Below, one piece after another: positions 41,969-51,124 of a stretch of 56,243 bases of DNA. A program made the translations under genes and the position numbers. Within the stretch, counting starts at the first letter, position 1. Every line of letters starts with the position of its first letter. Below the pieces are notes generated by a model. It searched no databases. It worked only from the letters and a program-made list of their open reading frames with translations, and was not told the origin of the DNA. Source of the DNA: Megasphaera sp. MJR8396C (GTDB taxonomy: Bacteria; Bacillota; Negativicutes; Veillonellales; Megasphaeraceae); contig NZ_KQ958198.1 of the NCBI RefSeq assembly GCF_001546855.1, forward strand, positions 1-56,243, written 5' to 3'.

Positions 41969-42015
41969 AAACAGACGGGCCCATAAAGATCTCATCTTTA
42001 TGGGCCCGTCTGTTT
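41969..42015. terminator. bidirectional terminator with a 22-bp perfect stem
   Basis: AAACAGACGGGCCCATAAAGAT (41969-41990, stem arm) is mirrored exactly at 41994-42015 around a CTC loop, between convergent lacI-type and selA genes. T-rich bases follow on both sides. Confidence 0.85.
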
Positions 42016-42032
42016 GTCATTTACACCTAGGA

Positions 42033-43416
<1,384 letters not shown>

Positions 43417-43424
<8 letters not shown>

Positions 43425-45339
43425 AAGGGGGCCCTCCTTTCGATTCATAGTCAGCCGCCTTCGGTCCCACGGCCCGTCCCTCACCGTCTCTTACGGTAAG
43501 GCCGCAGTCATCAAAATATTTTAAAAGTAAGAGGGCTTCTTGACGGTTAATCATCAAGAGGTCGCGAAAAGTCCTAATCGTCAAAATCTCATGGCTTTTA
43601 AAATATCGAATAATTCGGTCAGCCGCCTGGTGAAGACACGGCTTAAAAATGACAAATTCTGAAGAGAGAAAGAGGAGACTCTTTCCCTGCAGCGCATCGA
43701 GAACAGGAGCTATATCCGGCCCCAAAGAAATGAATTCGGCGACCGCTACCGGACGATAGCCGCTTTTTGCCAATCGCTTTTCAATCTCCGACTGGTATTG
43801 GCGTTGAATCGGCGAAAAAACGCGGCGAAACCCTTTAGCCGCAATAAACCTCCGTGACAAACGGCAAACCTTTCGAGATAATAACAGCTGCAAGAGCGCC
43901 TTTCCTTCCTTTTCACCAAGGCACATCTGCTGCCGCCACTCAGGCTGGGGCATGCCGAGCCGCAAGGGCCACTTTTTATGGTATTCCTGAAGAACAGACA
44001 GCGTCCGAGACTGCCAGGATTTGAAGGCTTCACGATGTAGATATCCCAGTGGGAAGACCTGTATCAATCCTCGTTCCTGCAAATGTTGTAAAGCATCTTG
44101 CACCTGAGATACAGGAAGATCCAAGCCTTCAGCCACAGCTTCCTCCGTTGAAAAGGGAGATTCACAGCATTGTAAAAAATGGGCTGCCATTTCCTCAATC
44201 AGACCGGCGTCTCGAGTCCGTAGGGCTGCCAAAAGGTCTTCCTTAAAGCGGCGGTGCTTAGCTGGATGGGCATCGAGGATCTTTCCACCGGCTAGGGTGT
44301 GCATCGGAGAAAAAGAGCGAAGAATAAAAGGCTCCCCACTTTTAGCATATATGTCGGTACCTTCGACACGGATCTGCAAAAAGCCAGCCTCTCCCGGTTC
44401 AATCTGTTCCACGCCTAAGGGCACGATGCGGGCCATGACTTCTCTCGTACCGATGAGAAGTCGCACGCGCTGCCACAAAAACAGCGGCGGCGCATCCGAA
44501 AGAACGGTCACCTTGACATCGATCAGGCTCGTCGCCGTCATATCCGGCGTCGTACAGAGGACTGAGCCACGGGGGATGTCACGAGCAGAAATCCCCAGCA
44601 AATTAAGGGCCGTCCGCTGTGACGGCTCTGCACGCAGAACGTCCTTTTCATAGACCTGAATATTGCGGATACGTACCTGCCTCCGGCCTGGGTAAAGCCA
44701 AAGCGTCTGTCCCTTTTCCATCGGTCCGTCGAGGAGAGTCCCCGTGACGATGGTGCCAACACCAGAAAGAGAAAAAGAACGGTCTACATGGAGACGACCA
44801 TGGCCGTCAGCCGGGCCGGGCAGCATCTTTTCGGCCATCTGCGACATAGTCCTGACGAGTTCCCTCAATCCGCGGCCGCTTAGGGCATCGGTGACAATGA
44901 GAGGAGCGTCTTCTACTGCCGTACCGACAAAATCAGTTTTTATGCGAGTCAGGGACGCGTCGAGCATCGATGGCGGCACGGTATCGGCCTTGGTCACGAC
45001 GACGATGAAGTTACGCACGCCAAAAAGGGTCAAGATGCCGAGATGTTCTCGCGTCTGCGGCATGACCCCTTCTTTCGCATCGACGACTAAGAGGACCATA
45101 TTAAGGCCCGGCAGGCCGGCGACCATATTCTTTATAAATTTTTCATGCCCCGGAACGTCGACGATACCGGTCCGCGTTCCATCAGGCAGGTCGAACCAGG
45201 CAAAGCCTAAATCGATTGTAAGGCCCCGTCGTTTCTCTTCAGCCGTCCGATCGGTATCGATACCCGTCAAGGCTTTCACCAGGGTCGTCTTGCCATGGTC
45301 GACATGGCCGGCGGTCCCGATAACGATATGTCTATCCAT
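43417..45339 (-). CDS. selB: selenocysteine-specific elongation factor SelB
   Basis: 640-residue translation factor delivering Sec-tRNA(Sec) to UGA codons with a SECIS hairpin. The GTPase motifs are [13 protein letters not shown] near residue 7, [12 protein letters not shown] and VVTKAD. Domains II and III follow, then four C-terminal winged-helix domains (about 380-640) that bind the SECIS. The ATG at 45339 with AAGG upstream is chosen because it begins [12 protein letters not shown] in the usual position. It is translated just before selA with overlapping ends. Confidence 0.95.
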
Positions 45340-45343
45340 CCGG

Positions 45344-45616
45344 TCAACCTTCTTTTGTCTTTGTATAGGAAACGGCAAGTCCCTGGCGGCTGGCACGATA
45401 CAAAGCGACCCAGGTCACGGAAGCCTGATCCAGCAAGTCCGTGAGGGCCGCTTCATCGTTCAATTCGTATTTTAAAGAAAAACCGCAGGACGCATCGATT
45501 TTCCCCGGCGTCGGAATAATGCGTACCGAAAGTCCCGCCGCTTTAGCAAGCCGTTCTCCCTCGATGGCCTGCTTCGTCGACGGCACTAAGGCGATGCCGT
45601 ATTCGCTGACCGTCAC
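45344..45616 (-). CDS. DUF3343 protein (putative Se/S carrier-like)
   Basis: 90-residue protein of the DUF3343 family, named in InterPro as putative Se/S carrier-like. It has the conserved core [42 protein letters not shown] with the single conserved Cys in SCGFSL. The start GTG (45616) overlaps the TSCPD stop in GTGA, with AGGAAGGG upstream. Its place directly before selB supports a role in selenium handling, with the Cys as a possible carrier site; this is inference. Confidence 0.85.
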   Translation of the reverse strand: MTVSEYGIALVPSTKQAIEGERLAKAAGLSVRIIPTPGKIDASCGFSLKYELNDEAALTDLLDQASVTWVALYRASRQGLAVSYTKTKEG

Positions 45617-45873
45617 TGCCCTTCCTGTGCCAAGGCCTGTTCTACAGCCTGTGCCAGTTGGTCGGCACAAGATGTCCCCCGCTGGTCGCAAGGGTTGCCC
45701 TTCAAGATATCAACCGCACGCTGGGCATCCGTATCTTCAAGGAGTTTCCCGAGGGCCAGCGTATTGCCCGGGCAGCCGCCGACGAAGTGGACGTCATGGA
45801 GCTTACCGTCTTCGATAGCAAAGTTAATCTCGCGGGCACAGGTACCCTTGGTCTTATAGGAATAGTTTTTCAT
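45613..45873 (-). CDS. TSCPD domain-containing protein (TIGR03905 family)
   Basis: 86-residue protein with the TSCPD-type pattern: GTCAREINFAIEDGKLHDVHFVGGCPGN and RGTSCADQLA near the C terminus. Five cysteines are present, including Cys in GTCAREI, GGCPGN, NPCDQR and TSCADQ. The family (TIGR03905) has no assigned function; related domains occur in B12-dependent ribonucleotide reductases. It lies between thioredoxin and DUF3343 with a four-base overlap to the latter, so it is in the selenium operon. A thiol or selenium-transfer role is possible but unproven. Confidence 0.85.
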   Translation of the reverse strand: MKNYSYKTKGTCAREINFAIEDGKLHDVHFVGGCPGNTLALGKLLEDTDAQRAVDILKGNPCDQRGTSCADQLAQAVEQALAQEGQ

Positions 45874-45903
45874 AAAAAGTCACCTCGAATAGTAGGCGGA
45901 AAA

Positions 45904-46224
45904 TTATTTCAGCAAAGAATCTAATTTATCCTTCAATACATTGGCCGGAACGGAGCCGATAGCCCGGTCGACGACCTTGCCGTCTTTGAAAAAGACCATG
46001 TTGGGAATCGTGCTGACATCATAATCCTGAGCCAACCCCGGATTTTCATCGACGTCGAGTTTACCGATTTTAACCTTACCCGTATATTCTTCGGCAAGTT
46101 CGGTAATAATCGGGCCTTCCTTTTCGCAGACGCCGCACCAGGTTGCAAAAAAATCAACCAAAACAGGTTCACTGCTGTTCAAAACTTCTTTTTCAAAATT
46201 GTCGTTTGAAAATTTATATTCCAT
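45904..46224 (-). CDS. thioredoxin
   Basis: 106-residue thioredoxin-fold protein. The active site is WCGVC (in FFATWCGVCEKE near residue 29) rather than the usual WCGPC. The cis-Pro loop is in STIPNMVFFKDGK near 74. The ATG at 46224 has AAAGGTGG upstream; the longer GTG reading is less likely. It is the first gene of the operon with TSCPD, DUF3343, selB and selA, and could supply reducing power for selenium or disulfide chemistry. The Val in the active site may alter its redox potential. Confidence 0.92.
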   Translation of the reverse strand: MEYKFSNDNFEKEVLNSSEPVLVDFFATWCGVCEKEGPIITELAEEYTGKVKIGKLDVDENPGLAQDYDVSTIPNMVFFKDGKVVDRAIGSVPANVLKDKLDSLLK

Positions 46225-46273
46225 AAGAGACGCCACCTTTCTTTTTGACTATTTGCCTTTTGTAACTAATTTC

Positions 46274-46302
46274 ATTATATATTAGTACACCAATCGAGTC
46301 AA
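46274..46302 (-). promoter_or_regulatory. promoter of the trx-selB-selA operon
   Basis: On the minus strand TTGACT (46302-46297), a 17-base spacer, then TATAAT (46279-46274). Confidence 0.85.
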
Positions 46303-46339
46303 GTTTTCCCCAAAAATTTACAAAACAAGCCTTTCCGGG

Positions 46340-47482
46340 TTAAGAACGGGCCAAGGCTTTCAAAGCATCAGCCGCGGCCAGGACGTCAGCCGTTGTCGTA
46401 AATTGAGAAAAAGAAAAGCGGACCGTCCCCTGAACGGCCGTCCCCAGGGCTTCGTGCATGAGGGGCGCACAGTGATAGGCCGGCCGCGTCGCCATCCCAT
46501 AGTCCTGCCATAGGATATCGCTGACCAGGGCCGACTCGGCGTCGCCGATATTCAGGCTGTAGACGCCGACCCGAGGGCCGGAAAAAGCTCCATAGAGGCG
46601 GATACCGGGAATGTTCGCTACGGCAGGAAGAAAGACGTCGGCCAAGGCCTGCTGATGGGCCAGGACGGCCGAAATCCCCGTTTTCAGGATGAGTTCGACA
46701 GCCGCGCTCAGGCCGGCAATGCCGGCGACATTGGCCGTCCCCGCTTCAAAGACAGACGGAATCTCTGGCGGCTGCTCCTTTTCAAAGGTATGGACGCCGT
46801 CCCCACCGGTAATAAAAGGCCGGGCCTCGACGTCGCGGCGGATGACGATGCCCCCGGTTCCGCCCGGTCCATAGAGTGATTTATGCCCTGTAAAGCAGGC
46901 CGCCGTCACGATGCCGTCAGATAGATCGATATCACAGGCGCCGGCCGTTTGCGATACGTCGACGATGAGTCCCAAGTGATGATTCCGGCAAAAGGCCTTG
47001 ATGCGGTCTAAGTCTAGGACGTTGCCGGTTACATTGGAAGCATGATTGCAGACCAGCCATTTCGTCTTTGGCGTCAGCAGTTTTTCCAGGCTCTCATAGG
47101 CGAGAGCTCCCGTAGGACTGACGGCTGGTATGACAGACACTTCGACGCCTTGTTCTTCCAATTGATACAGCGGCCGCAGCACGGCATTGTGCTCCCAGGC
47201 CGTCGTCAGTACACCATCACCGGGGCGGATGAGGCCTTTCAGGACCATATTCAAGGCCACCGTCGAGTTATGGGTAAAGGCCACTTCGTACCGATCACGA
47301 CTGTGAAATAGCGCCTGTATCCTTTCTTTCGCCGTCAAGACGATGTCGTAAGCCTTCAGGGCATAGCCATGGGCCCCGCGGGACGGATTGCCAATGTCTC
47401 CGGCGGTCAAGGCCGCATAGACGGCTTTCGATACGACATCCGGTTTTTGAGCCGTCGTCGCCGCGTTGTCAAAGTAGTACAT
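46340..47482 (-). CDS. cysteine desulfurase family protein (possible selenium/sulfur donor)
   Basis: 380-residue PLP class V aminotransferase. It starts MYYFDNAATTAQKP, has the PLP lysine in FTGHKSLYGPGGTGG (Lys201) and a candidate catalytic Cys in YHCAPL (Cys338). The family (TIGR01977-like) removes sulfur from cysteine or selenium from selenocysteine. The ATG at 47482 follows AAAGGAGGG. It lies between purB and the trx-selB operon; a terminator at 47510-47554 separates it from purB. Supplying selenide to SelD is plausible from location but is inference. Confidence 0.88.
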   Translation of the reverse strand: MYYFDNAATTAQKPDVVSKAVYAALTAGDIGNPSRGAHGYALKAYDIVLTAKERIQALFHSRDRYEVAFTHNSTVALNMVLKGLIRPGDGVLTTAWEHNAVLRPLYQLEEQGVEVSVIPAVSPTGALAYESLEKLLTPKTKWLVCNHASNVTGNVLDLDRIKAFCRNHHLGLIVDVSQTAGACDIDLSDGIVTAACFTGHKSLYGPGGTGGIVIRRDVEARPFITGGDGVHTFEKEQPPEIPSVFEAGTANVAGIAGLSAAVELILKTGISAVLAHQQALADVFLPAVANIPGIRLYGAFSGPRVGVYSLNIGDAESALVSDILWQDYGMATRPAYHCAPLMHEALGTAVQGTVRFSFSQFTTTADVLAAADALKALARS

Positions 47483-47509
47483 GGGCCCTCCTTTCAGAAC
47501 ATCTCTATC

Positions 47510-47554
47510 AAAAAAGGCCTGACCAGACTGCCAGCAGCAGCTCGTCAAGCCTTT
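47510..47554 (-). terminator. purB terminator
   Basis: On the minus strand AAAGGCTTGAC (47554-47544) pairs with GTCAGGCCTTT (47523-47513) with one G-T, followed by six T. It lies in the 85-base gap before the cysteine desulfurase gene. Confidence 0.8.
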
Positions 47555-47567
47555 ATGTCGTTACCGG

Positions 47568-48860
47568 TTAGATGCCAAAGCGTGCAAAGATCGTGTCGAC
47601 GTGACTGAGCATCTTGTTGACATCAAAGCAGCCTTCAATTTCTGCTTCGGTCATATACTTTTTAACGTCTTCATCTTTTTTCAGATTTTCTAAGAAATCT
47701 TCCCCATCGATCCAACGCTTCATGGCATTGCGCTGTACCCAGCGATAAGCCTGTTCGCGAACGGCGCCTTTTTCAACGAGCGTATTGAGGATGATCGGGC
47801 TGTAAATGAGGCCGCCGGTCAGATTGAGGTCAGCCATCATCTTATCGGGATAGACCAGGAGCTTGTCGATGACCCGGGTGAACGTCTGGAGCATGTAGTC
47901 AAGGGCAATGGTGCTGTCCGGCAGGATGACTCGTTCTACGGAAGAATGGGAGATATCGCGTTCATGCCAAAGAGCAACGTCTTCTAACGCTGCCTGGGCA
48001 TTGCCGCGGATGACGCGGGCTAAGCCGCACATGCGTTCACAGGTAATGGGGTTGCGCTTATGAGGCATGATGGACGAGCCCTTCTGTTTGGGGCTGAAAT
48101 ATTCTTCAGCTTCCCGGACTTCCGTCCGCTGAAGATGACGAATTTCCGTCGCCATTTTATCGATGGAGCTGGCAATGACGGCCAAGGTCGTAACGTATTC
48201 GGCATGGCGGTCACGCTGGAGGGTCTGCGACGAAATCGGCGAGGCCGCAATGCCGAGATGTTCGCAGACATATTGTTCAACGAAGGGATCAACGTCAGCA
48301 TACGTACCGACAGCTCCGGAAATTTTACCGACAGCGATCGTTTCTTTGGCGTGTTTCATGCGGTCGATATCGCGTTCGATTTCAGCCATCCAGTTGCACA
48401 GTTTGAGACCAAACGTCGTCGCTTCAGCATGGATGCCATGAGTACGACCGATGCAGGGCGTATATTTAAATTCAACGGCACGGCGGCGGAGTACGGCGTG
48501 GAAGTCTTCAAGATCCTTGATAAGGATGTCCGACGCCTGTTTCAGCATCGAACCCAAAGCCGTATCCTTAACGTCCGTCGACGTCAGGCCCAGGTGTACG
48601 TATTTTCCTGCTTCGCCGATGTTTTCGGAAAGGTTGGAGACGAAGGCAGCAATATCATGATGTGTTTCCGCTTCGATTTCATGGATGCGGTCGACAGAAA
48701 AAGCGGCTTTTTCGCGAATTTCTTTGGCTGCTTCTTTGGGGATATTGCCCAATTCGGCCTGGGCTTCACTGGCCAGGATTTCGACCTGTTTCAGCGTGTC
48801 CCATTCATTGAATTCTGTCCAAATCTGACCCATTTCCGGTTTCGTATAGCGTTCAATCAC
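47568..48860 (-). CDS. purB: adenylosuccinate lyase PurB
   Basis: 430-residue fumarase/aspartase superfamily enzyme of purine synthesis (SAICAR and adenylosuccinate cleavage). Signatures are GLTSTDVKDTALG, RTHGIHAEATTFGLK near residue 138, and the flexible loop KQKGSSIMPHKRNPI near 256. The start is GTG (48860) with AAAGGAG nine bases upstream, giving the standard N terminus VIERYTKPEMGQIW. No other pur genes are adjacent. It lies between selD and the cysteine desulfurase gene. Confidence 0.96.
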   Translation of the reverse strand: MIERYTKPEMGQIWTEFNEWDTLKQVEILASEAQAELGNIPKEAAKEIREKAAFSVDRIHEIEAETHHDIAAFVSNLSENIGEAGKYVHLGLTSTDVKDTALGSMLKQASDILIKDLEDFHAVLRRRAVEFKYTPCIGRTHGIHAEATTFGLKLCNWMAEIERDIDRMKHAKETIAVGKISGAVGTYADVDPFVEQYVCEHLGIAASPISSQTLQRDRHAEYVTTLAVIASSIDKMATEIRHLQRTEVREAEEYFSPKQKGSSIMPHKRNPITCERMCGLARVIRGNAQAALEDVALWHERDISHSSVERVILPDSTIALDYMLQTFTRVIDKLLVYPDKMMADLNLTGGLIYSPIILNTLVEKGAVREQAYRWVQRNAMKRWIDGEDFLENLKKDEDVKKYMTEAEIEGCFDVNKMLSHVDTIFARFGI

Positions 48861-48960
48861 AGTTGATCTCTCCTTTATCATTGACATGAGTACGGTAAAA
48901 AAACTCACCGTTACTATTATACACTATCTACAGTGCCGAAGGTAGCCGTTTTTGCAAGTT

Positions 48961-49995
48961 TTATTCAACGATGATCGCTGCCCCTTCCCGCTTTGTCACA
49001 TAGCCGATGACAGCGGCACAGGGAATGGTGTCCTTCAAGTCCCGTTCTAACCGGGGCGCGTCTTTTTCAGAAACGGCGATGAGCAGTCCTCCCGACGTCT
49101 GGGGATCGTATAAAATATCCATCATTCTTTTGTCGATGCCGTCAGCTAAAATGCGTCCGGCAACGAAATCCCGATTGCGATACGCACCGGCCGGGATAAG
49201 TCCCATAGCTGCCATCTCGAGAGCTTCTTTATGGAAAGGAATGGACGAGGTGTCAAAATGAATCGTCGTACCGCTGCCGTCGGCCATTTCACAGGCATGA
49301 CCTAAGAGGCCGAAGCCGGTTACATCGGTGCAGCTGTGAACGTCATAACGGACCATCACGTCCCGAGCCGCTTTATTGAGCTGAGCCATCTGATCATGGA
49401 GCTGTTTTACGAGCGATGGGGCTATAAAATCACCTTGAGCTGCCGTCATTAAGATACCGACGCCTAAGGGCTTAGTCAGAATGAGGACATCACCGGGACG
49501 GGCCGATGAGTTTCGCAATAACTTTTGCGGATGCACGAACCCCGTAACCGATAAGCCGTATTTCGGTTCCTTATCTTCAATCGTATGACCGCCAGTGATG
49601 ATGACGCCCCCTTCATAAGCCTTGTTGTAGCCGCCTTCAAGGATGAGGCGGACAGCCTCTTGGCCCATCTTCAGGTTGACGCACATGACGTTCATAGCCA
49701 ATTTCGCCTCAGCCCCCATGGCGTAGACGTCGCTTAAGGCATTGGCCGCCGCAATCTGCCCGAATAAATAGGGGTCGTCGACGATAGGGGGAAAGAAATC
49801 GACGGTCTGGACGATGGCCAAATCGTCCGTAACTTGGTAGACCGACGCGTCGTCGCTCTTGTCGTAGCCGACGAGGAGGCGGTCATCAGTATGTGTCGGA
49901 AGACCTTCCAACAAATGAGCCAGCGTCCCTGGCCCTAATTTAGCGCCTCAACCGGCGCAGGATGCGAGTTGTGTCAACTTCAGTTTATCGTCCAT
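48961..49995 (-). CDS. selD: selenide, water dikinase SelD, itself a selenoprotein (in-frame UGA = Sec16)
   Basis: 344-residue enzyme making selenophosphate from selenide and ATP. The ATG is at 49995-49993 after a purine-rich AAAGGGGGGG. Codon 16 is TGA (49950-49948), so the N terminus reads KLTQLASCAG-U-GAKLGPGTLA. The UGA occupies the position of the catalytic Cys of E. coli SelD (Cys17), followed by the usual Gly and Lys19. Reading continues in frame with no other stop to 48961, and the rest (LLVGYDKSDDASVY, GGHTIEDKEPKYGLSVTGFV, CTDVTGFGLLGHACEM) is standard SelD. Most ORF callers will start at the TTG near 49914 and lose the active site. selA and selB lie nearby. Confidence 0.93.
49917..49935 (-). 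promoter_or_regulatory. SECIS-like hairpin after the selD UGA
   Basis: On the minus strand GGGCCAG (49935-49929) pairs with CTGGCTC (49923-49917), with one G-U pair and a five-base loop GGACG. The loop begins 19 bases after the UGA and its first base is G, matching the bacterial SECIS pattern. Confidence 0.75.
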
Positions 49996-50192
49996 CGAAA
50001 TCCCCCCCTTTGAATGACAACCTTTATAATAATCTTCTATGGATGTCTCTATTATACTATAATTTTATGCCTTGTTTCATGACTTCTTTTATTTTTGCAA
50101 TTCTTACGCCCCGGTTTAGCTCGATTTTAGATTTACCAGCTATACTGTGTTTGTACTCAAGAAGAAGCAATGACAGACAGGAGGAATTCATC

Positions 50193-50966
50193 ATGACCCA
50201 AGAAAAATGGCAAGATACATTCGTTTCCATCAAACATAAGATTTTCACCGCCCGCAACGCCAAAATCGCAGCCGCCGTTATCGTCGTCGCCGTCATAGCC
50301 GGTGCCGGCGGCCGCTACTATCTCCACCAGCGGCACATCGCCCGCCACGAAGAGCAAGTCGCTGCCATGGCCGATATGACCCAGGCCCAGGCCAAACAGA
50401 AAGGCATCAGCCTCATCAATGAAGAACAGGCCCGCGCCGCTGCCGCCAAGGCCATCGGCAAGGACGAAAGCCAGCTGGACTTTAAAGAAGTCGCCCTCTT
50501 CGATATGGACAGCATGAAGCACCGCGAAGGCCGCGATGAACACCGGAAAGACCGCCGTGGCGAAGAAGGCCGTGAAAGAGGTCATGACCGCGATGAAAAG
50601 GGCCGCCCGGAAATGGGTGACCGCATGAGACCGGGCCAGGACGATCATCAGATGGGTCCGCAAAACCATCAGGGCGGAGCTCCTAATATGGCCCTCCAAC
50701 CGCCGCAGGAATTGATGACGCCGCCGGAAGCAGGACAGCAAGGCCAACAGCCGGCACCTCAGGGGCAGCAGCCGGCAGCGCAAACGCAGCAGGCCGCACA
50801 ACAAGGCCAGCAGACGGCGCAACAGGGTAACCCGCCGGCACAAGGTCAGATGCAGCCGGGCTTCCACCCCATGTATAAGGTCCGCGCCGTCTCCGGCAGC
50901 GTTCGCTATGACATCCTCATCGACGCCGTCACCGGGTCGGTCATCCACACCCAAATCGATGACTGA
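50193..50966 (+). CDS. membrane-anchored PepSY-domain protein with a long low-complexity insertion
   Basis: 257-residue protein. An N-terminal membrane helix (residues 24-44) anchors it, and the PepSY-like domain starts at AKQKGISLINEEQARAAAAKAIGKDESQLDFKEVALF and resumes at YKVRAVSGSVRYDILIDAVTGSV. Between them (about residues 108-220) lies an insertion: first charged (HREGRDEHRKDRRGEEG), then Pro/Gln-rich QGQQPA-type repeats. PepSY domains often modulate proteases or sensor kinases, and the following genes are a histidine kinase and regulator. The ATG has AGGAGG upstream. Where the insert sits relative to the membrane is not certain. Confidence 0.82.
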   Translation: MTQEKWQDTFVSIKHKIFTARNAKIAAAVIVVAVIAGAGGRYYLHQRHIARHEEQVAAMADMTQAQAKQKGISLINEEQARAAAAKAIGKDESQLDFKEVALFDMDSMKHREGRDEHRKDRRGEEGRERGHDRDEKGRPEMGDRMRPGQDDHQMGPQNHQGGAPNMALQPPQELMTPPEAGQQGQQPAPQGQQPAAQTQQAAQQGQQTAQQGNPPAQGQMQPGFHPMYKVRAVSGSVRYDILIDAVTGSVIHTQIDD

Positions 50967-50969
50967 TAA

Positions 50970-51071
50970 AAAGGACTGACCGATGAAGTATCTTGTATTG
51001 CTCCCATGAGCCAGATATGCAACGCTGGTTTATGGAAGCCATGCAGGGGCTCCATCGGCCGGTCCTTTTTT
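50970..51071 (+). terminator. terminator between the PepSY gene and the histidine kinase
   Basis: AAGGACTGACCGATG (from about 50973) pairs with CATCGGCCGGTCCTT (about 51052-51066) with one G-T and one mismatch, enclosing a ~60-base region with an inner hairpin, followed by TTTTTTC. Confidence 0.7.
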
Positions 51072-51088
51072 CTGCCTTCAAAAACAGC

Positions 51089-51094
51089 TATAAT
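51089..51094 (+). promoter_or_regulatory. -10 element before the histidine kinase
   Basis: TATAAT lies 31 bases before the ATG, with a weak TTTTTT -35. Confidence 0.5.
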
Positions 51095-51124
51095 AGAAAT
51101 ATCATACAGAAAGGATGCTGCCCT

